A stretch of 64,000 nucleotides of DNA from Cupriavidus oxalaticus (lineage in GTDB: Bacteria; Pseudomonadota; Gammaproteobacteria; Burkholderiales; Burkholderiaceae): contig NZ_CP069812.1 in assembly GCF_016894385.1 (NCBI RefSeq), positions 1,240,001-1,304,000 on the forward strand, read 5' to 3'. A program made the translations under genes and the position numbers. Positions 53,309 through 61,364 of this stretch are shown one piece after another. The notes beneath the pieces were generated by a model. The model made no database searches. It saw only the letters and a list, made by a program, of their open reading frames with translations, and had not been told where the DNA came from. Numbering within the stretch: position 1 is the first letter of the stretch; every line of letters begins with the position of its first letter.

Positions 53309-56005
53309 ATGGATACCAATCAGGAGTACCTGACCTCGCTGCTGCATTTCGACGGCAGCAACGGGGCCACGACGATCCCCGACACGTCGAAAACCGCGCT
53401 GAACAGCGTGTGCGTCGGCACCTGCGCGCTCAGCACCGCGCAGAAGCAGTTCGGCACCGCGTCGCTGAAGACCGGCAGTGCCAATGGCAACTACCTGAAG
53501 CTCGGCGCCGGCAAGACTGCCCTCGACTTCGGCAGTAGCGACTTCACCGTCGAAGCCTGGGTGTGGCCGGTCTCGCAGGGCGCTGACTACGGCGCGATCT
53601 TTGGGCGCTGGGACGACGCAAGCAGCAACAAGGACTGGTTGGTCTGGCGTGCGGCCGATGGCTCGGTCAACGTGTCGATCAACGGTAGCCAGGTGGTAAC
53701 CGGTGCCGCAGGCGATCTGCCGACCGGTGCCTTCGCGCATGTGGCGCTGGTGCGCTCGGGCACCACCCTGATGGTCTATGTCGGCGGCGTCGCCAAGGGC
53801 AACGGTACGTTCTCCGGCGCAATCAATTGCGCAGTCGGGCAGGCCAACGTACTCGGCCAGTCGAACTTCTCGGCGGGCTCGACCTACCTGGAGGCGTATT
53901 ACGACGATTTTCGCGTCAGCCGGGGGCTTGCACGCTACACCTCGGGATTCACGCCGCCGGCCGCCGCGTTCGAGGACTACTGGAACATCGTGCTGCTGGC
54001 GCACTTTGATAAGAGCTATCCGGCGGGAACGGGCGCTGGTCCGACGTGGCTAGACTCGTCGCGTTACTGCCGGGTGTTGTACAGCAGCTCCGCGTCGGAC
54101 GCGGTCAACACCACGGTGACCAAGTTCGGAGGGGGAAGCTGCTACCACCCGGGTACCTACCTGCTCGCCCCCGACGCGCCGGAGTTGAACTTCGCCGCGA
54201 ACGACTTCACCGCCGAGGGCTGGTTCTACCCGACTATCGTGGCGGCGGGGCAGGCCGGGCTGATCAACAAGCAGAACCTGGTTGGCAACTTCGGCCCGTT
54301 CGACGTGTACCGCACCGGCTCACAGGTGGCGGCGAGGCTGTCGACAACTGGAACCAGTTGGACGCACACCATCGCCGCTGCGGGTAGCCTGACGGTTAAC
54401 ACTTGGCATCACTTCGCACTGGTGCGACAAGGGGCGACGGTCACGCTGTACCTAAACGGCACCTCGATTGGCTCGGTATCGGTCGGCGCTGGCGTGGCGT
54501 TGGCGAACAACACCGCTTATTCGTTGGTAATTGGCGGTTATACCGGCAGCAGCTACCTGGGTGCCTACCTTGACGAGTGGCGCGTGATCAACGGCGTGGC
54601 GGCCTATACTGGCAACTTCACGCCGGCGACTGCCGCTTTCACTGATCCTCCGATGGACGTTGTGGCGACGGGGCAACTGCGCGGAGAGCGTATTCGCGCC
54701 GCGCAAGCTGCGCCCATCCCGGTGGTGAACCGCAAGGCGCCGCTGACTTCGTACGGCCCCTTCCGCCTGAAGGATGCAACCTGGGGCGGCACCGCCAGCG
54801 TCAGCGGCAACGTAACGGTGAACAACGTTGCGGCGGTACGTCGGGTATCCCTGATGGACCTGAAGTCGATGGCGATCATCAAGGCCGCTTGGAGCGACAC
54901 CAACGGTGCCTACAGCTTCCCGAACATTGACGGCAGCCGCAAGTATCTGGTGCTGGGCCGCGACTACACGCAGACCTACAACGCGGTGGTGCAGGACAAC
55001 ATCACGCCGGTGGAGGCCGCACCGGCGCCGTTCCGACCGGCACGTCGCAAGCTGCGCTTCGTCGCCGGCGGCACCGGCCTGGGCGCCAACTACCCGGTGC
55101 TGGTCCGCGTGGCCGAGGGCGGCTCCACCAATCTGGCAGCGCTAGCGTTCTCCGGGGCCGACCTGGTCGCACCGGTGCGCTACATGCCTCGCGCCCGGGA
55201 CGACGTGGCCGATATCGTGTTCACCGACACGGCCGGCAACCAGCTCGACTTCTGGATGGATGCGGTCTACGGCACGGCACCGGACCGCGTGGCCTTCTAC
55301 TGGGTCAAGTTGCCCGGCGATCTCGATGCAGGGCCGGTCGAGATCTATGTGAAGTACAACACCGGCGTGACGCAGACCAAGACCAGCAACGGCGCCGGCC
55401 TGTTCCCAACGCTGTTCGACGACTTCAACGTAGGCACGCTGTCGTCGCAATGGGCTAGCAGTGCCTCCATCGCCATCAACAACTCGATCATCTCGCTGCA
55501 GGGAAACGGCTCCGCGATGTATGTGCAGTCGGTCGCCACCTTTGCGGCCGGGCTTGAGGCGCTGGGCTCCTTCACGCAGTTCGGCACGATGAACGTCGCC
55601 GGGTGGGTGACCAGCCAGTTCGGCTTCGTCAGCAGCACCGCCAATAACGCCGCCGTGGCGGCACTGGAGAACACCGGCGACCTAGCCACGCAGTCGCGCC
55701 TGAGCATCAATGCAGAAGCCACCAGTTCGGCCAACGGTCGATTCACGCCGCAGATCGGCGGGGTATTGGCGCAGCCGAGCCGGATCTCGGTGGGGCGGGC
55801 AACCGATGGCAGTTCCACCGTGGCGCTCAACGGTAATGTGTTGATGGCTCGCGCCGGCGCCGGCACAGCGGCAGCCTACCTGTCGATCCACCGCAGCGCC
55901 ACCAGCGGGGGTGCCGGTATCAGCGCCTTGGACTGGGTGGCGCTGCGCAAGTACATTCCGAGCGGCCCGCCCGCCATGCAGCAGTTTCCGGAGGAATTCC
56001 TGTGA
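53309..56005 (+). CDS. LamG-LamG-DUF2341 adhesin-like tail protein
   Basis: 898 aa. Two concanavalin A/LamG-like domains: residues about 5-205 (LLHFDGSNGATTIPDTS, DFTVEAWVWPVS, FAHVALVRSGTTLMVYVGG) and about 225-440 (LLAHFDKSYPAG, FTAEGWFYPT, WHHFALVRQGATVTLYLNG). A carbohydrate-carboxypeptidase-like beta segment follows (near 490-560) and then a DUF2341 domain (residues about 570-690; KLRFVAGGTGLGANYPVLVR). Lectin-like domains suggest sugar binding at the host surface. Ends overlapping the next GTG. Confidence 0.85.
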   Translation: MDTNQEYLTSLLHFDGSNGATTIPDTSKTALNSVCVGTCALSTAQKQFGTASLKTGSANGNYLKLGAGKTALDFGSSDFTVEAWVWPVSQGADYGAIFGRWDDASSNKDWLVWRAADGSVNVSINGSQVVTGAAGDLPTGAFAHVALVRSGTTLMVYVGGVAKGNGTFSGAINCAVGQANVLGQSNFSAGSTYLEAYYDDFRVSRGLARYTSGFTPPAAAFEDYWNIVLLAHFDKSYPAGTGAGPTWLDSSRYCRVLYSSSASDAVNTTVTKFGGGSCYHPGTYLLAPDAPELNFAANDFTAEGWFYPTIVAAGQAGLINKQNLVGNFGPFDVYRTGSQVAARLSTTGTSWTHTIAAAGSLTVNTWHHFALVRQGATVTLYLNGTSIGSVSVGAGVALANNTAYSLVIGGYTGSSYLGAYLDEWRVINGVAAYTGNFTPATAAFTDPPMDVVATGQLRGERIRAAQAAPIPVVNRKAPLTSYGPFRLKDATWGGTASVSGNVTVNNVAAVRRVSLMDLKSMAIIKAAWSDTNGAYSFPNIDGSRKYLVLGRDYTQTYNAVVQDNITPVEAAPAPFRPARRKLRFVAGGTGLGANYPVLVRVAEGGSTNLAALAFSGADLVAPVRYMPRARDDVADIVFTDTAGNQLDFWMDAVYGTAPDRVAFYWVKLPGDLDAGPVEIYVKYNTGVTQTKTSNGAGLFPTLFDDFNVGTLSSQWASSASIAINNSIISLQGNGSAMYVQSVATFAAGLEALGSFTQFGTMNVAGWVTSQFGFVSSTANNAAVAALENTGDLATQSRLSINAEATSSANGRFTPQIGGVLAQPSRISVGRATDGSSTVALNGNVLMARAGAGTAAAYLSIHRSATSGGAGISALDWVALRKYIPSGPPAMQQFPEEFL

Positions 56006-56421
56006 CGCTCGCCTTTTCAACCACCGTGATCAATGACCGGCTCCAGGCGCTGACCCGCGCCATCGACGGCGGCTCGGGGCCGGGGCTGCTGAAGATTTAT
56101 GACGGCACGCGCCCGGCAACCGGCGCCGCCGTGACCACGCAGCAGCTGCTGGCGATGCAACCGTTCAACGACCCGTCCGCTGGCAGCATCTCCGGCACCA
56201 CGCTGAACCTGAGCATCGGCGCGTCGGTGCTGGCGTCGAAGACGGGCAATGCCAGTTGGGCGCGCATCACCGACAGTGCCGGTACGTTCGTCGCCGACCT
56301 GGACGTTTCTGCCTCGGGAGGAAGTGGAGAACTACAATTGAGCGCCGGTGGCACTCCGACCACCCAACTATACGAGGGCGGCGTTTTCTCCATCTCGGTG
56401 GCGACGCTGGTTGAAGCGTGA
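56002..56421 (+). CDS. Small tail-associated protein
   Basis: 139 aa from a GTG at 56002 overlapping the LamG stop. Beta-rich (GLLKIYDGTRPATGAAVTTQ, TLNLSIGASVLASKTGNASW). Resembles phage proteins that accompany tail-tip genes; function unknown. Confidence 0.7.
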   Translation: MTLAFSTTVINDRLQALTRAIDGGSGPGLLKIYDGTRPATGAAVTTQQLLAMQPFNDPSAGSISGTTLNLSIGASVLASKTGNASWARITDSAGTFVADLDVSASGGSGELQLSAGGTPTTQLYEGGVFSISVATLVEA

Positions 56422-58337
56422 GCAATGTAGATCTCGACTTCCACAAGGCTTACACGCCCCCGTCTGGTGGGGCGGTAGACCTGAACTTCTCGCTGAACCC
56501 CGATGGTGTACTCACCGCCGGGGTTTTGGCGATGGTGCAGCCGAGTCCGACGCTGCAGATCACCGGAAACGCCCAACCCGCCACTCCGGTCGAAGGCTCC
56601 TGTACCCTGACGATCTCGTCGGTGCAGACCGTCCACCTGACCGCCAACTACGATAACAATGTGTTCCGAGGGCCGAGCGTGATTCCCGGTAGCGCCTGGC
56701 AGGCGGCCGTCCCGAATCCGGCGGACAGGTCCAGCACGTTCCAGCAGGCCGGCACTCAGCGCACCGCGCACCAGGACACCTGGCAGCCGGCCGCCCTGCA
56801 GACGGCGGAAAAAGGCAGTGGATTTGAGCAGGCGGCCACCGCGCGGACCGTGTCCGGCGGCGGGTGGCAGGCGGGCGGCCACGTCGAGCAGTTGCTGCTG
56901 TCGCGGTTCGAGTACGGCATCCGGCTGCGCACCGCGCCGCTCGACGGGTGGCAAGCCACCTTGGCTAAGCCCCGCGCCCTGACAGACGGCTTCCAGAATG
57001 GCATCCGCAAGCGCGGCGAGGCGAGGTTGCCGTGGCAGGAGACCACCCCCGCCGCGCGGGACTGGCGCTTCACCTCGCAGCAGGCGGAAAAGACCCGGTG
57101 CGCGCCGGTGATCCCCTGGCAGGAGGCTAAGCAGGCGTACTGGGCGCCGGGCGAGGTGCCGCCGGTCGAGCCGCCCGATGAAACGTACGACGGCACTGGC
57201 AAGCCGTTGGATTTCCGCTGCCTGTGGCTCGACTATGCCGGCGACGACATCCTGCTGAACTTCGCCATCGACCCGTGCCCGCCGGTAAATCCGCCGGATG
57301 GCGAAACCATCATCGTCCCTGTCAAGAGGGTCTACATCGTGATCAACGCAACTACTCTGCGCCGTGTCGACGGCAACGTCCTGATCCCCGCATTCTCGAT
57401 GTCGCTGAGCATCGACGCTGATTCCTGGACATGGGGCTTCAATGCTTCGCTGCCGGCGGAAACGCTCGACGCCATCGAGCCGGGCTCGGACGGCACGCCG
57501 GTCGAACTCGAAGCGGTGATCAACGGTACTGCGTACCGCGTACTGGCCGAAAAGATCAGCCGTGAGCGCACGTTCGGTCGCGCGGCTATCCGCGTGAGCG
57601 GCAAGGGCAAATCAGGGCTTCTCGACACGCCGTATGCGCCCGTGCAGAACTTCAGCAACTCGTCGGCCGCGCGCACGGCGCAGCAGTTGGCGAACGACGC
57701 GCTGACCGTCAATGGCGCCAGCATCGGCTGGACCGTCAACTGGCAAGCAACGGATTGGCTCGTACCCGCGGGCGCTTGGTCGCACCAGGGCTCCTACGTC
57801 TCTGCACTGAACGCGATTGCCGGCGCGGCCGGGGCATACATCCAACCGCACCCGAGCCTGAAGACGCTCAACGTTCTGTCCAGGTATCCGACGGCGCCGT
57901 GGAACTGGGGTTCGGTGACACCCGACTTCGAGCTGCCGGCTTCCGTGACGACGCGCGAGGGTATTGAGTGGCTGGAGCGTCCGCGCTACAACCGCGTGTT
58001 CGTGTCGGGGCAGGGGCAGGGCGTGCTCGGCCAAGTCACCCGCACCGGCACTGCCGGCGACATCCTCGCGCCGATGATGACGGACGCGCTCATCACGCAC
58101 GCAGACGCAGCGCGGCAGCGCGGCCTGGCAATCCTCGGCGACACAGGTCGACAAGCTCACCTCTCGCTGCGTCTGCCGGTGCTGGAGGAAACGGGCGTGA
58201 TCCAGCCGGGTAAGTTCGTGCGGTATGTCGACGGCGGCGTGACGCGCATCGGCATCGTACGCAGCACCAGCGTCGACGTGAGCAACCCGGAAGTGTGGCA
58301 AACCATCGGAGTGGAAACCCATGTCGCTACTGCGTAA
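56418..58337 (+). CDS. Tail hub-like protein
   Basis: 639 aa from a GTG at 56418. The N-terminal 220 residues contain five or six imperfect W-Q-x-A units (SAWQAAVPNP, DTWQPAALQT, GGWQAGGHVE, DGWQATLAKP, LPWQETTPAA, IPWQEAKQAY). The C-terminal 350 residues (SMSLSIDADSWTWGFNASLP, YVSALNAIAGAAGAYIQPHP, YVDGGVTRIGIV) fit a gp27/gpD late-control type hub. It pairs with the small OB-like protein that overlaps its end. Confidence 0.75.
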   Translation: MSNVDLDFHKAYTPPSGGAVDLNFSLNPDGVLTAGVLAMVQPSPTLQITGNAQPATPVEGSCTLTISSVQTVHLTANYDNNVFRGPSVIPGSAWQAAVPNPADRSSTFQQAGTQRTAHQDTWQPAALQTAEKGSGFEQAATARTVSGGGWQAGGHVEQLLLSRFEYGIRLRTAPLDGWQATLAKPRALTDGFQNGIRKRGEARLPWQETTPAARDWRFTSQQAEKTRCAPVIPWQEAKQAYWAPGEVPPVEPPDETYDGTGKPLDFRCLWLDYAGDDILLNFAIDPCPPVNPPDGETIIVPVKRVYIVINATTLRRVDGNVLIPAFSMSLSIDADSWTWGFNASLPAETLDAIEPGSDGTPVELEAVINGTAYRVLAEKISRERTFGRAAIRVSGKGKSGLLDTPYAPVQNFSNSSAARTAQQLANDALTVNGASIGWTVNWQATDWLVPAGAWSHQGSYVSALNAIAGAAGAYIQPHPSLKTLNVLSRYPTAPWNWGSVTPDFELPASVTTREGIEWLERPRYNRVFVSGQGQGVLGQVTRTGTAGDILAPMMTDALITHADAARQRGLAILGDTGRQAHLSLRLPVLEETGVIQPGKFVRYVDGGVTRIGIVRSTSVDVSNPEVWQTIGVETHVATA

Positions 58338-58551
58338 TCCCTACAAAGTCCTGCGCGACCTGATGCCGGACCCTCCGCTCCAGGTCGGCACGGTCGTGTC
58401 GATCACGGGCAGTGTGGCGTCCATCCAACTGCCCGGCGGTGGCGTGGCGCAGGCCCGCGGCGAAGCGGCTGTCAACGACCGTGTGTTCTTCCGCGACGGC
58501 GTGATCGAAGGACCGGCACCAACGCTGCCCATCGTCCTGATTGACGTGTAG
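58321..58551 (+). CDS. Small OB-fold-like baseplate/spike protein
   Basis: 76 aa overlapping the hub gene by 17 bp. The segment VGTVVSITGSVASIQLPGGG, ARGEAAVNDRVFFRDG is an OB-fold-like barrel typical of gpV/gp5 spike N-domains. It probably binds the hub. No needle region is present. Confidence 0.7.
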   Translation: MSLLRNPYKVLRDLMPDPPLQVGTVVSITGSVASIQLPGGGVAQARGEAAVNDRVFFRDGVIEGPAPTLPIVLIDV

Positions 58552-58570
58552 GCGCAATCCATCCGCAGGC
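58552..58570 (+). repeat. Late-region intergenic repeat, copy 5
   Basis: GCGCAATCCATCCGCAGGC, just after the spike-like gene and 56 bp before the holin; followed by GGCGG/CCGCC pairing. Confidence 0.7.
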
Positions 58571-58626
58571 GGCGTTCTGCTGCCCGCCATACGGTGTTCA
58601 CCTGGACAACTTTCAGGAGGACACCG

Positions 58627-59100
58627 ATGTTCAGCGCAATCCTTTCATTCCTCGGCGGCTCCGCATTCCGACTGATTTGGGAACAGATCAGTCAGATGTG
58701 GACCGCCCACCAAGAGCAGAAACACGAACTGGAGCGCATGCGGCTGCAGGGCGAGCTTGACGCCGCGGCGCACGAGCGCAACCAGGCGGCAATCAAACTG
58801 CAGGCGGATCTCGGCGTGCAGACCATCCGCGTGCAGGCTGAAGCGGATCTCGCGCGGCTCGATGCGACCACGTTCGGGCAGGCGGTCACCGAATCCATGA
58901 AGCCGTCTGGCATCGCACTGGTCGACACCTGGAACGGCATCGTGCGGCCGGCAGCCGCAACCATCGCGCTGATGCTGTGGTGCGTGGCGCTGAACGCGCA
59001 GGGCTTCAAGATGACCGAGTGGGACCGCGAGCTGGTGGGCGTGATCCTCGGCTTCTTCTTCGCCGTGCGCGTGCTGTCGTCGACCCGGAGCAAGGTATGA
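58627..59100 (+). CDS. Holin, 3TM type
   Basis: 157 aa from the ATG at 58627, AGGAGG 6 nt upstream. An N-terminal hydrophobic segment (MFSAILSFLGGSAFRLIW), a long charged coiled coil (residues about 25-90) and two C-terminal spans (AAATIALMLWCVALNA, LVGVILGFFFAVRVLS) match holins of the 3TM superfamily. Forms the inner-membrane lesion for lysis. ATGA overlap with the endolysin. Confidence 0.85.
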   Translation: MFSAILSFLGGSAFRLIWEQISQMWTAHQEQKHELERMRLQGELDAAAHERNQAAIKLQADLGVQTIRVQAEADLARLDATTFGQAVTESMKPSGIALVDTWNGIVRPAAATIALMLWCVALNAQGFKMTEWDRELVGVILGFFFAVRVLSSTRSKV

Positions 59101-59558
59101 CGGTCGCCGAGTTTCGCGCGCTGGCAGTCCAGGTTGCTGCTGCGCTGGCTCGGCGCTTCGAGGGGCTGTATCTGCGCCCCTACCTGTGCCCGGCCGGCGT
59201 CCCAACCATCGGCTACGGGGCGACCCGGTACCTGGACGGACGCGCGGTGACGCTGAAAGATCCGCCCATCACCCGGGTGGTCGCCGAGGTAATGCTGCTC
59301 GACCAGGTGCGCACGGTCTATCTGCCGGCGGTGCTGAGGCTCTGCCCGGGTATCGACACGCCCGAGCGCCTGGCTGCGATCATCGACTTCGCGTTCAACC
59401 TCGGGGCTGGCAACCTGAAGGCGAGCACGCTGCGCAAGCGGATCAATGCGAAGCGATGGGCAGACGTTCCGGCCGAGATCCGGAAGTGGAACCGCGGCGG
59501 CGGTCGCGTACTGCGCGGCTTGGTGCTGCGGCGCGAGGCAGAGGCAGCGTTGATATAG
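59097..59558 (+). CDS. GH24 endolysin (lysozyme)
   Basis: 153 aa. The signature FEGLYLRPYLCPAGVPTIGYGAT gives the E-8aa-C-5aa-T version of the catalytic triad (FEGLYLRPYLC then PAGVPTIGYG), with Cys in place of Asp, a known variant among phage lysozymes. Cleaves peptidoglycan. The N-terminus has an Ala-rich weakly hydrophobic stretch but no clear signal-anchor. No Rz/Rz1 spanin gene was recognised next to it. Confidence 0.9.
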   Translation: MTVAEFRALAVQVAAALARRFEGLYLRPYLCPAGVPTIGYGATRYLDGRAVTLKDPPITRVVAEVMLLDQVRTVYLPAVLRLCPGIDTPERLAAIIDFAFNLGAGNLKASTLRKRINAKRWADVPAEIRKWNRGGGRVLRGLVLRREAEAALI

Positions 59559-59593
59559 TCGGGGCTAACTTCTGATAGAAACGTTGCTAAACC

Positions 59594-59719
59594 GGGTGAC
59601 AAAATTTGTCACCCATCGCACAGACAGGGTGACAAATTTTGTCACCTCTACACCCCTCTGTGGGTGACAAAATTTGTCACTTACTCGCCGTGTTCGCAGC
59701 CGCACTGACAAAAATTGTC
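59594..59719. promoter_or_regulatory. Array of four TGTC dyads upstream of the pilin gene
   Basis: Inverted repeats of GTGACAAA/TTTGTCAC around one central base: 59594-59614 (10-bp arms), 59628-59646 (9-bp arms), 59664-59680 (8-bp arms) and a weaker GACAA/TTGTC at 59707-59719. Centres are 33, 35 and 41 bp apart. They lie about 35-160 bp upstream of a sigma-54 promoter, where enhancer sites are expected. TGTC-type half-sites are known for PilR upstream of pilA in Pseudomonas, so PilR binding is the leading idea. Confidence 0.8.
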
Positions 59720-59753
59720 GTTTCACCCCGGGTTTTAACTCATTCGAGGTACC

Positions 59754-59769
59754 TGGCACACCTCATGCT
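59754..59769 (+). promoter_or_regulatory. Sigma-54 promoter of the pilin gene
   Basis: TGGCACACCTCATGCT: GG and GC separated by exactly 10 bp as in -24/-12 promoters, 57 bp before the pilin ATG. A close match to TGGCAC-N5-TTGCW. Confidence 0.8.
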
Positions 59770-59825
59770 CTATTGCCTGCCAGCAGCAATTCGCTGCGTA
59801 ACTTAAAATTCTTGGGGGTCAACTC

Positions 59826-60299
59826 ATGCTGAAAAAAGCGCGGATGGGAAAACGGGTACAAAAAGGCTTCACGCTGATCGAACTGATGATCGTGGTCGCG
59901 ATCATCGGTATCTTGGCGGCAATTGCTATCCCGCAATATGCTGACTACCAGCAGCGCACCAAGGTGTCCGGCGCCGCAGGCGGAATTGGGGCATTTAAGA
60001 CGGCTGTTGCTATGTGTGCTCAGGACAAGGGTACGCTCACTGGTTGCGGCGGTGGTGTGGGCGACATTCCGGCGGACATCGCTGCAGCCAATGCTGGCGC
60101 AACGGTCGCGTATGTCGATCAGCTCACGACGGCCAACGGTATTATTGATGTGATTACCACCGGTACTACCTCGGCGGGCGCTAAGATGGCGCTGAAGTAC
60201 ACCCCTGCCTTGGCAAACGGCGTTGTGCAATGGACGATTACGGGCACTGGCTGCGATGCTACGACGCCTGGTCGTGGCATTAAGTGCGCGGCCAACTAA
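59826..60299 (+). CDS. pilA: Type IV major pilin PilA
   Basis: 157 aa. A short basic leader ([14 protein letters not shown]) ends in Gly before the methylated Phe of [20 protein letters not shown], the class III signal cut by PilD; Glu5 of the mature protein is present. A C-terminal Cys pair (GTGCDATT...GIKCAAN) can form the D-loop disulphide. Mature pilin is about 143 aa. It is preceded by a sigma-54 promoter and dyad array and followed by its own terminator, so it is a monocistronic, PilSR-type unit. Whether it belongs to the host or the prophage is unresolved. Confidence 0.95.
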   Translation: MLKKARMGKRVQKGFTLIELMIVVAIIGILAAIAIPQYADYQQRTKVSGAAGGIGAFKTAVAMCAQDKGTLTGCGGGVGDIPADIAAANAGATVAYVDQLTTANGIIDVITTGTTSAGAKMALKYTPALANGVVQWTITGTGCDATTPGRGIKCAAN

Positions 60300-60319
60300 G
60301 CGTTTAGTTGCGAACATCG

Positions 60320-60346
60320 GGCGCCCGCTGTATGGGGCGCCTTTTT
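60320..60346 (+). terminator. Intrinsic terminator of pilA
   Basis: A perfect 7-bp GC stem (GGCGCCC / GGGCGCC), 8-nt loop, then TTTTT, 20 bp after the pilA stop. Confidence 0.85.
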
Positions 60347-60362
60347 CTATCTGGAGTATCCG

Positions 60363-60608
60363 TTGACGCTGCCCATCCTACCCAGCGCAGCCGAATTGGT
60401 CGCCTCGCTGGACGAGGAACTGATCGATCTGCTGTACGAGCGCCTCAAGATGGCGGCCGAACTGCCCCCGATCGAGACGCCCGATGACGTGGCCCGGGAG
60501 GTTCAGCGCATGCGCAATCTAGCTGCGATTTATCGCGTGCCGCCGGATCTCGGGGAGGCGATGGCGCTTGCGCTAATAGAAGCGCGCAAGCAGTGGAAGG
60601 GTGCATAA
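60363..60608 (+). CDS. Small helical protein, possibly chorismate-mutase-like
   Basis: 81 aa from a TTG at 60363 with GGAG 6 nt upstream. The helical pattern SLDEELIDLLYERLKMAAEL followed by PDDVAREVQRMRNLA and a third amphipathic helix resembles the AroQ chorismate mutase fold, but the catalytic N-terminal Arg and the Lys of the family are not evident. The function could be unrelated. Lies just after the pilA terminator. Confidence 0.5.
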   Translation: MTLPILPSAAELVASLDEELIDLLYERLKMAAELPPIETPDDVAREVQRMRNLAAIYRVPPDLGEAMALALIEARKQWKGA

Positions 60609-60806
60609 AGGCAAAAAGGCCCGCCATTGCACCACATCACTCTTCGAGGGGTCATGTAGTACGGCGAGCCGCCGACGAGTCGGCATGCGTAGTGTCCAGC
60701 AATTCGCGGCGCTAGGCAATTGGCGTGTCGTCTGCGCCCAACAGCTTAACGGTCCCAGCAATGCTTCGCAGCCGGTTAGGCGCGCAGCCTTTGGCGGGCA
60801 TCGGCG

Positions 60807-61022
60807 CTAGTGAGTGTCCTTGCTGTAGGTGTAGCGTTCGCGGATTTTGCCGTTTCGGCCGTGGATGAATAGTGCAACGCCATCCTCTTTCGCTTTTTCT
60901 GTGCCAGCGGCGACCGCCTGATCCTGCGTCAGGTATTCCGCGCTCGCTTCGTCTTCCCCCTCGACCTCGACGACCCAGCCGAACTTGCCGGTTGGGATCA
61001 AGTGGATATTGTGCGCGTGCAT
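60807..61022 (-). CDS. DUF2188-like protein, copy 1
   Basis: 71 aa from the ATG at 61022, GGAGG 8 nt upstream. GKFGWVVEVEGEDEAS, AVAAGTEKAKEDGVALFIHG and the final GRNGKIRER match DUF2188, short alpha/beta proteins of unknown function. Related to the protein at 61143. The 198 bp to its left (60609-60806) show nothing recognisable. Confidence 0.75.
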   Translation of the reverse strand: MHAHNIHLIPTGKFGWVVEVEGEDEASAEYLTQDQAVAAGTEKAKEDGVALFIHGRNGKIRERYTYSKDTH

Positions 61023-61142
61023 GGTGGCGTCCTCCATACTGTTAATAAATTACATCTAGCGCTGGTGCGCCCGGAGTGCCATCGGCGACTGTGCGAGACC
61101 GCACAGTCGGATCGTGTGCGCGTCTTTTCGTCGCCAGTCGAA

Positions 61143-61364
61143 TTACTCGACGACGCTGGCTTCGCATTCCTTGAAGAACAGTTCATCTGGCTTGTCATCG
61201 ATGCCATGAATCAGTAGGACGGCGTCGTTCTCAATTGCTATTTTCATCGCTGCAGCGATTGCTACACCCCGCGAGGCACAGGGGACATGATCCTCTGATC
61301 CCTCACAGGCCACTACCCAGCGGCGATCCTTGGTGAACATCACTTCAACTGTGGATACTGACAT
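61143..61364 (-). CDS. DUF2188-like protein, copy 2
   Basis: 73 aa from the ATG at 61364, GGAG 6 nt upstream. RRWVVACEGSEDHVPC, IAAAMKIAIENDAVLLIHG align with copy 1 (WVV-x-x-EG ... A-x-L-x-IHG). A diverged paralogue in tandem, 120 bp upstream of copy 1. Confidence 0.65.
   Translation of the reverse strand: MSVSTVEVMFTKDRRWVVACEGSEDHVPCASRGVAIAAAMKIAIENDAVLLIHGIDDKPDELFFKECEASVVE

Noticed and set aside
59559..59593. Short matches to the tRNA-Pro region (CTAACTT, CTTCTGATA, inverted GTCGGGGC) as possible attR
   Set aside because: Only 7-9 bp, at inconsistent positions or in the wrong orientation; expected by chance.
59594..59719. Dyad array as a CRISPR or replication iteron array
   Set aside because: Units are palindromic with unequal, unrelated short gaps and sit upstream of a sigma-54 promoter; no cas or replication gene is nearby.
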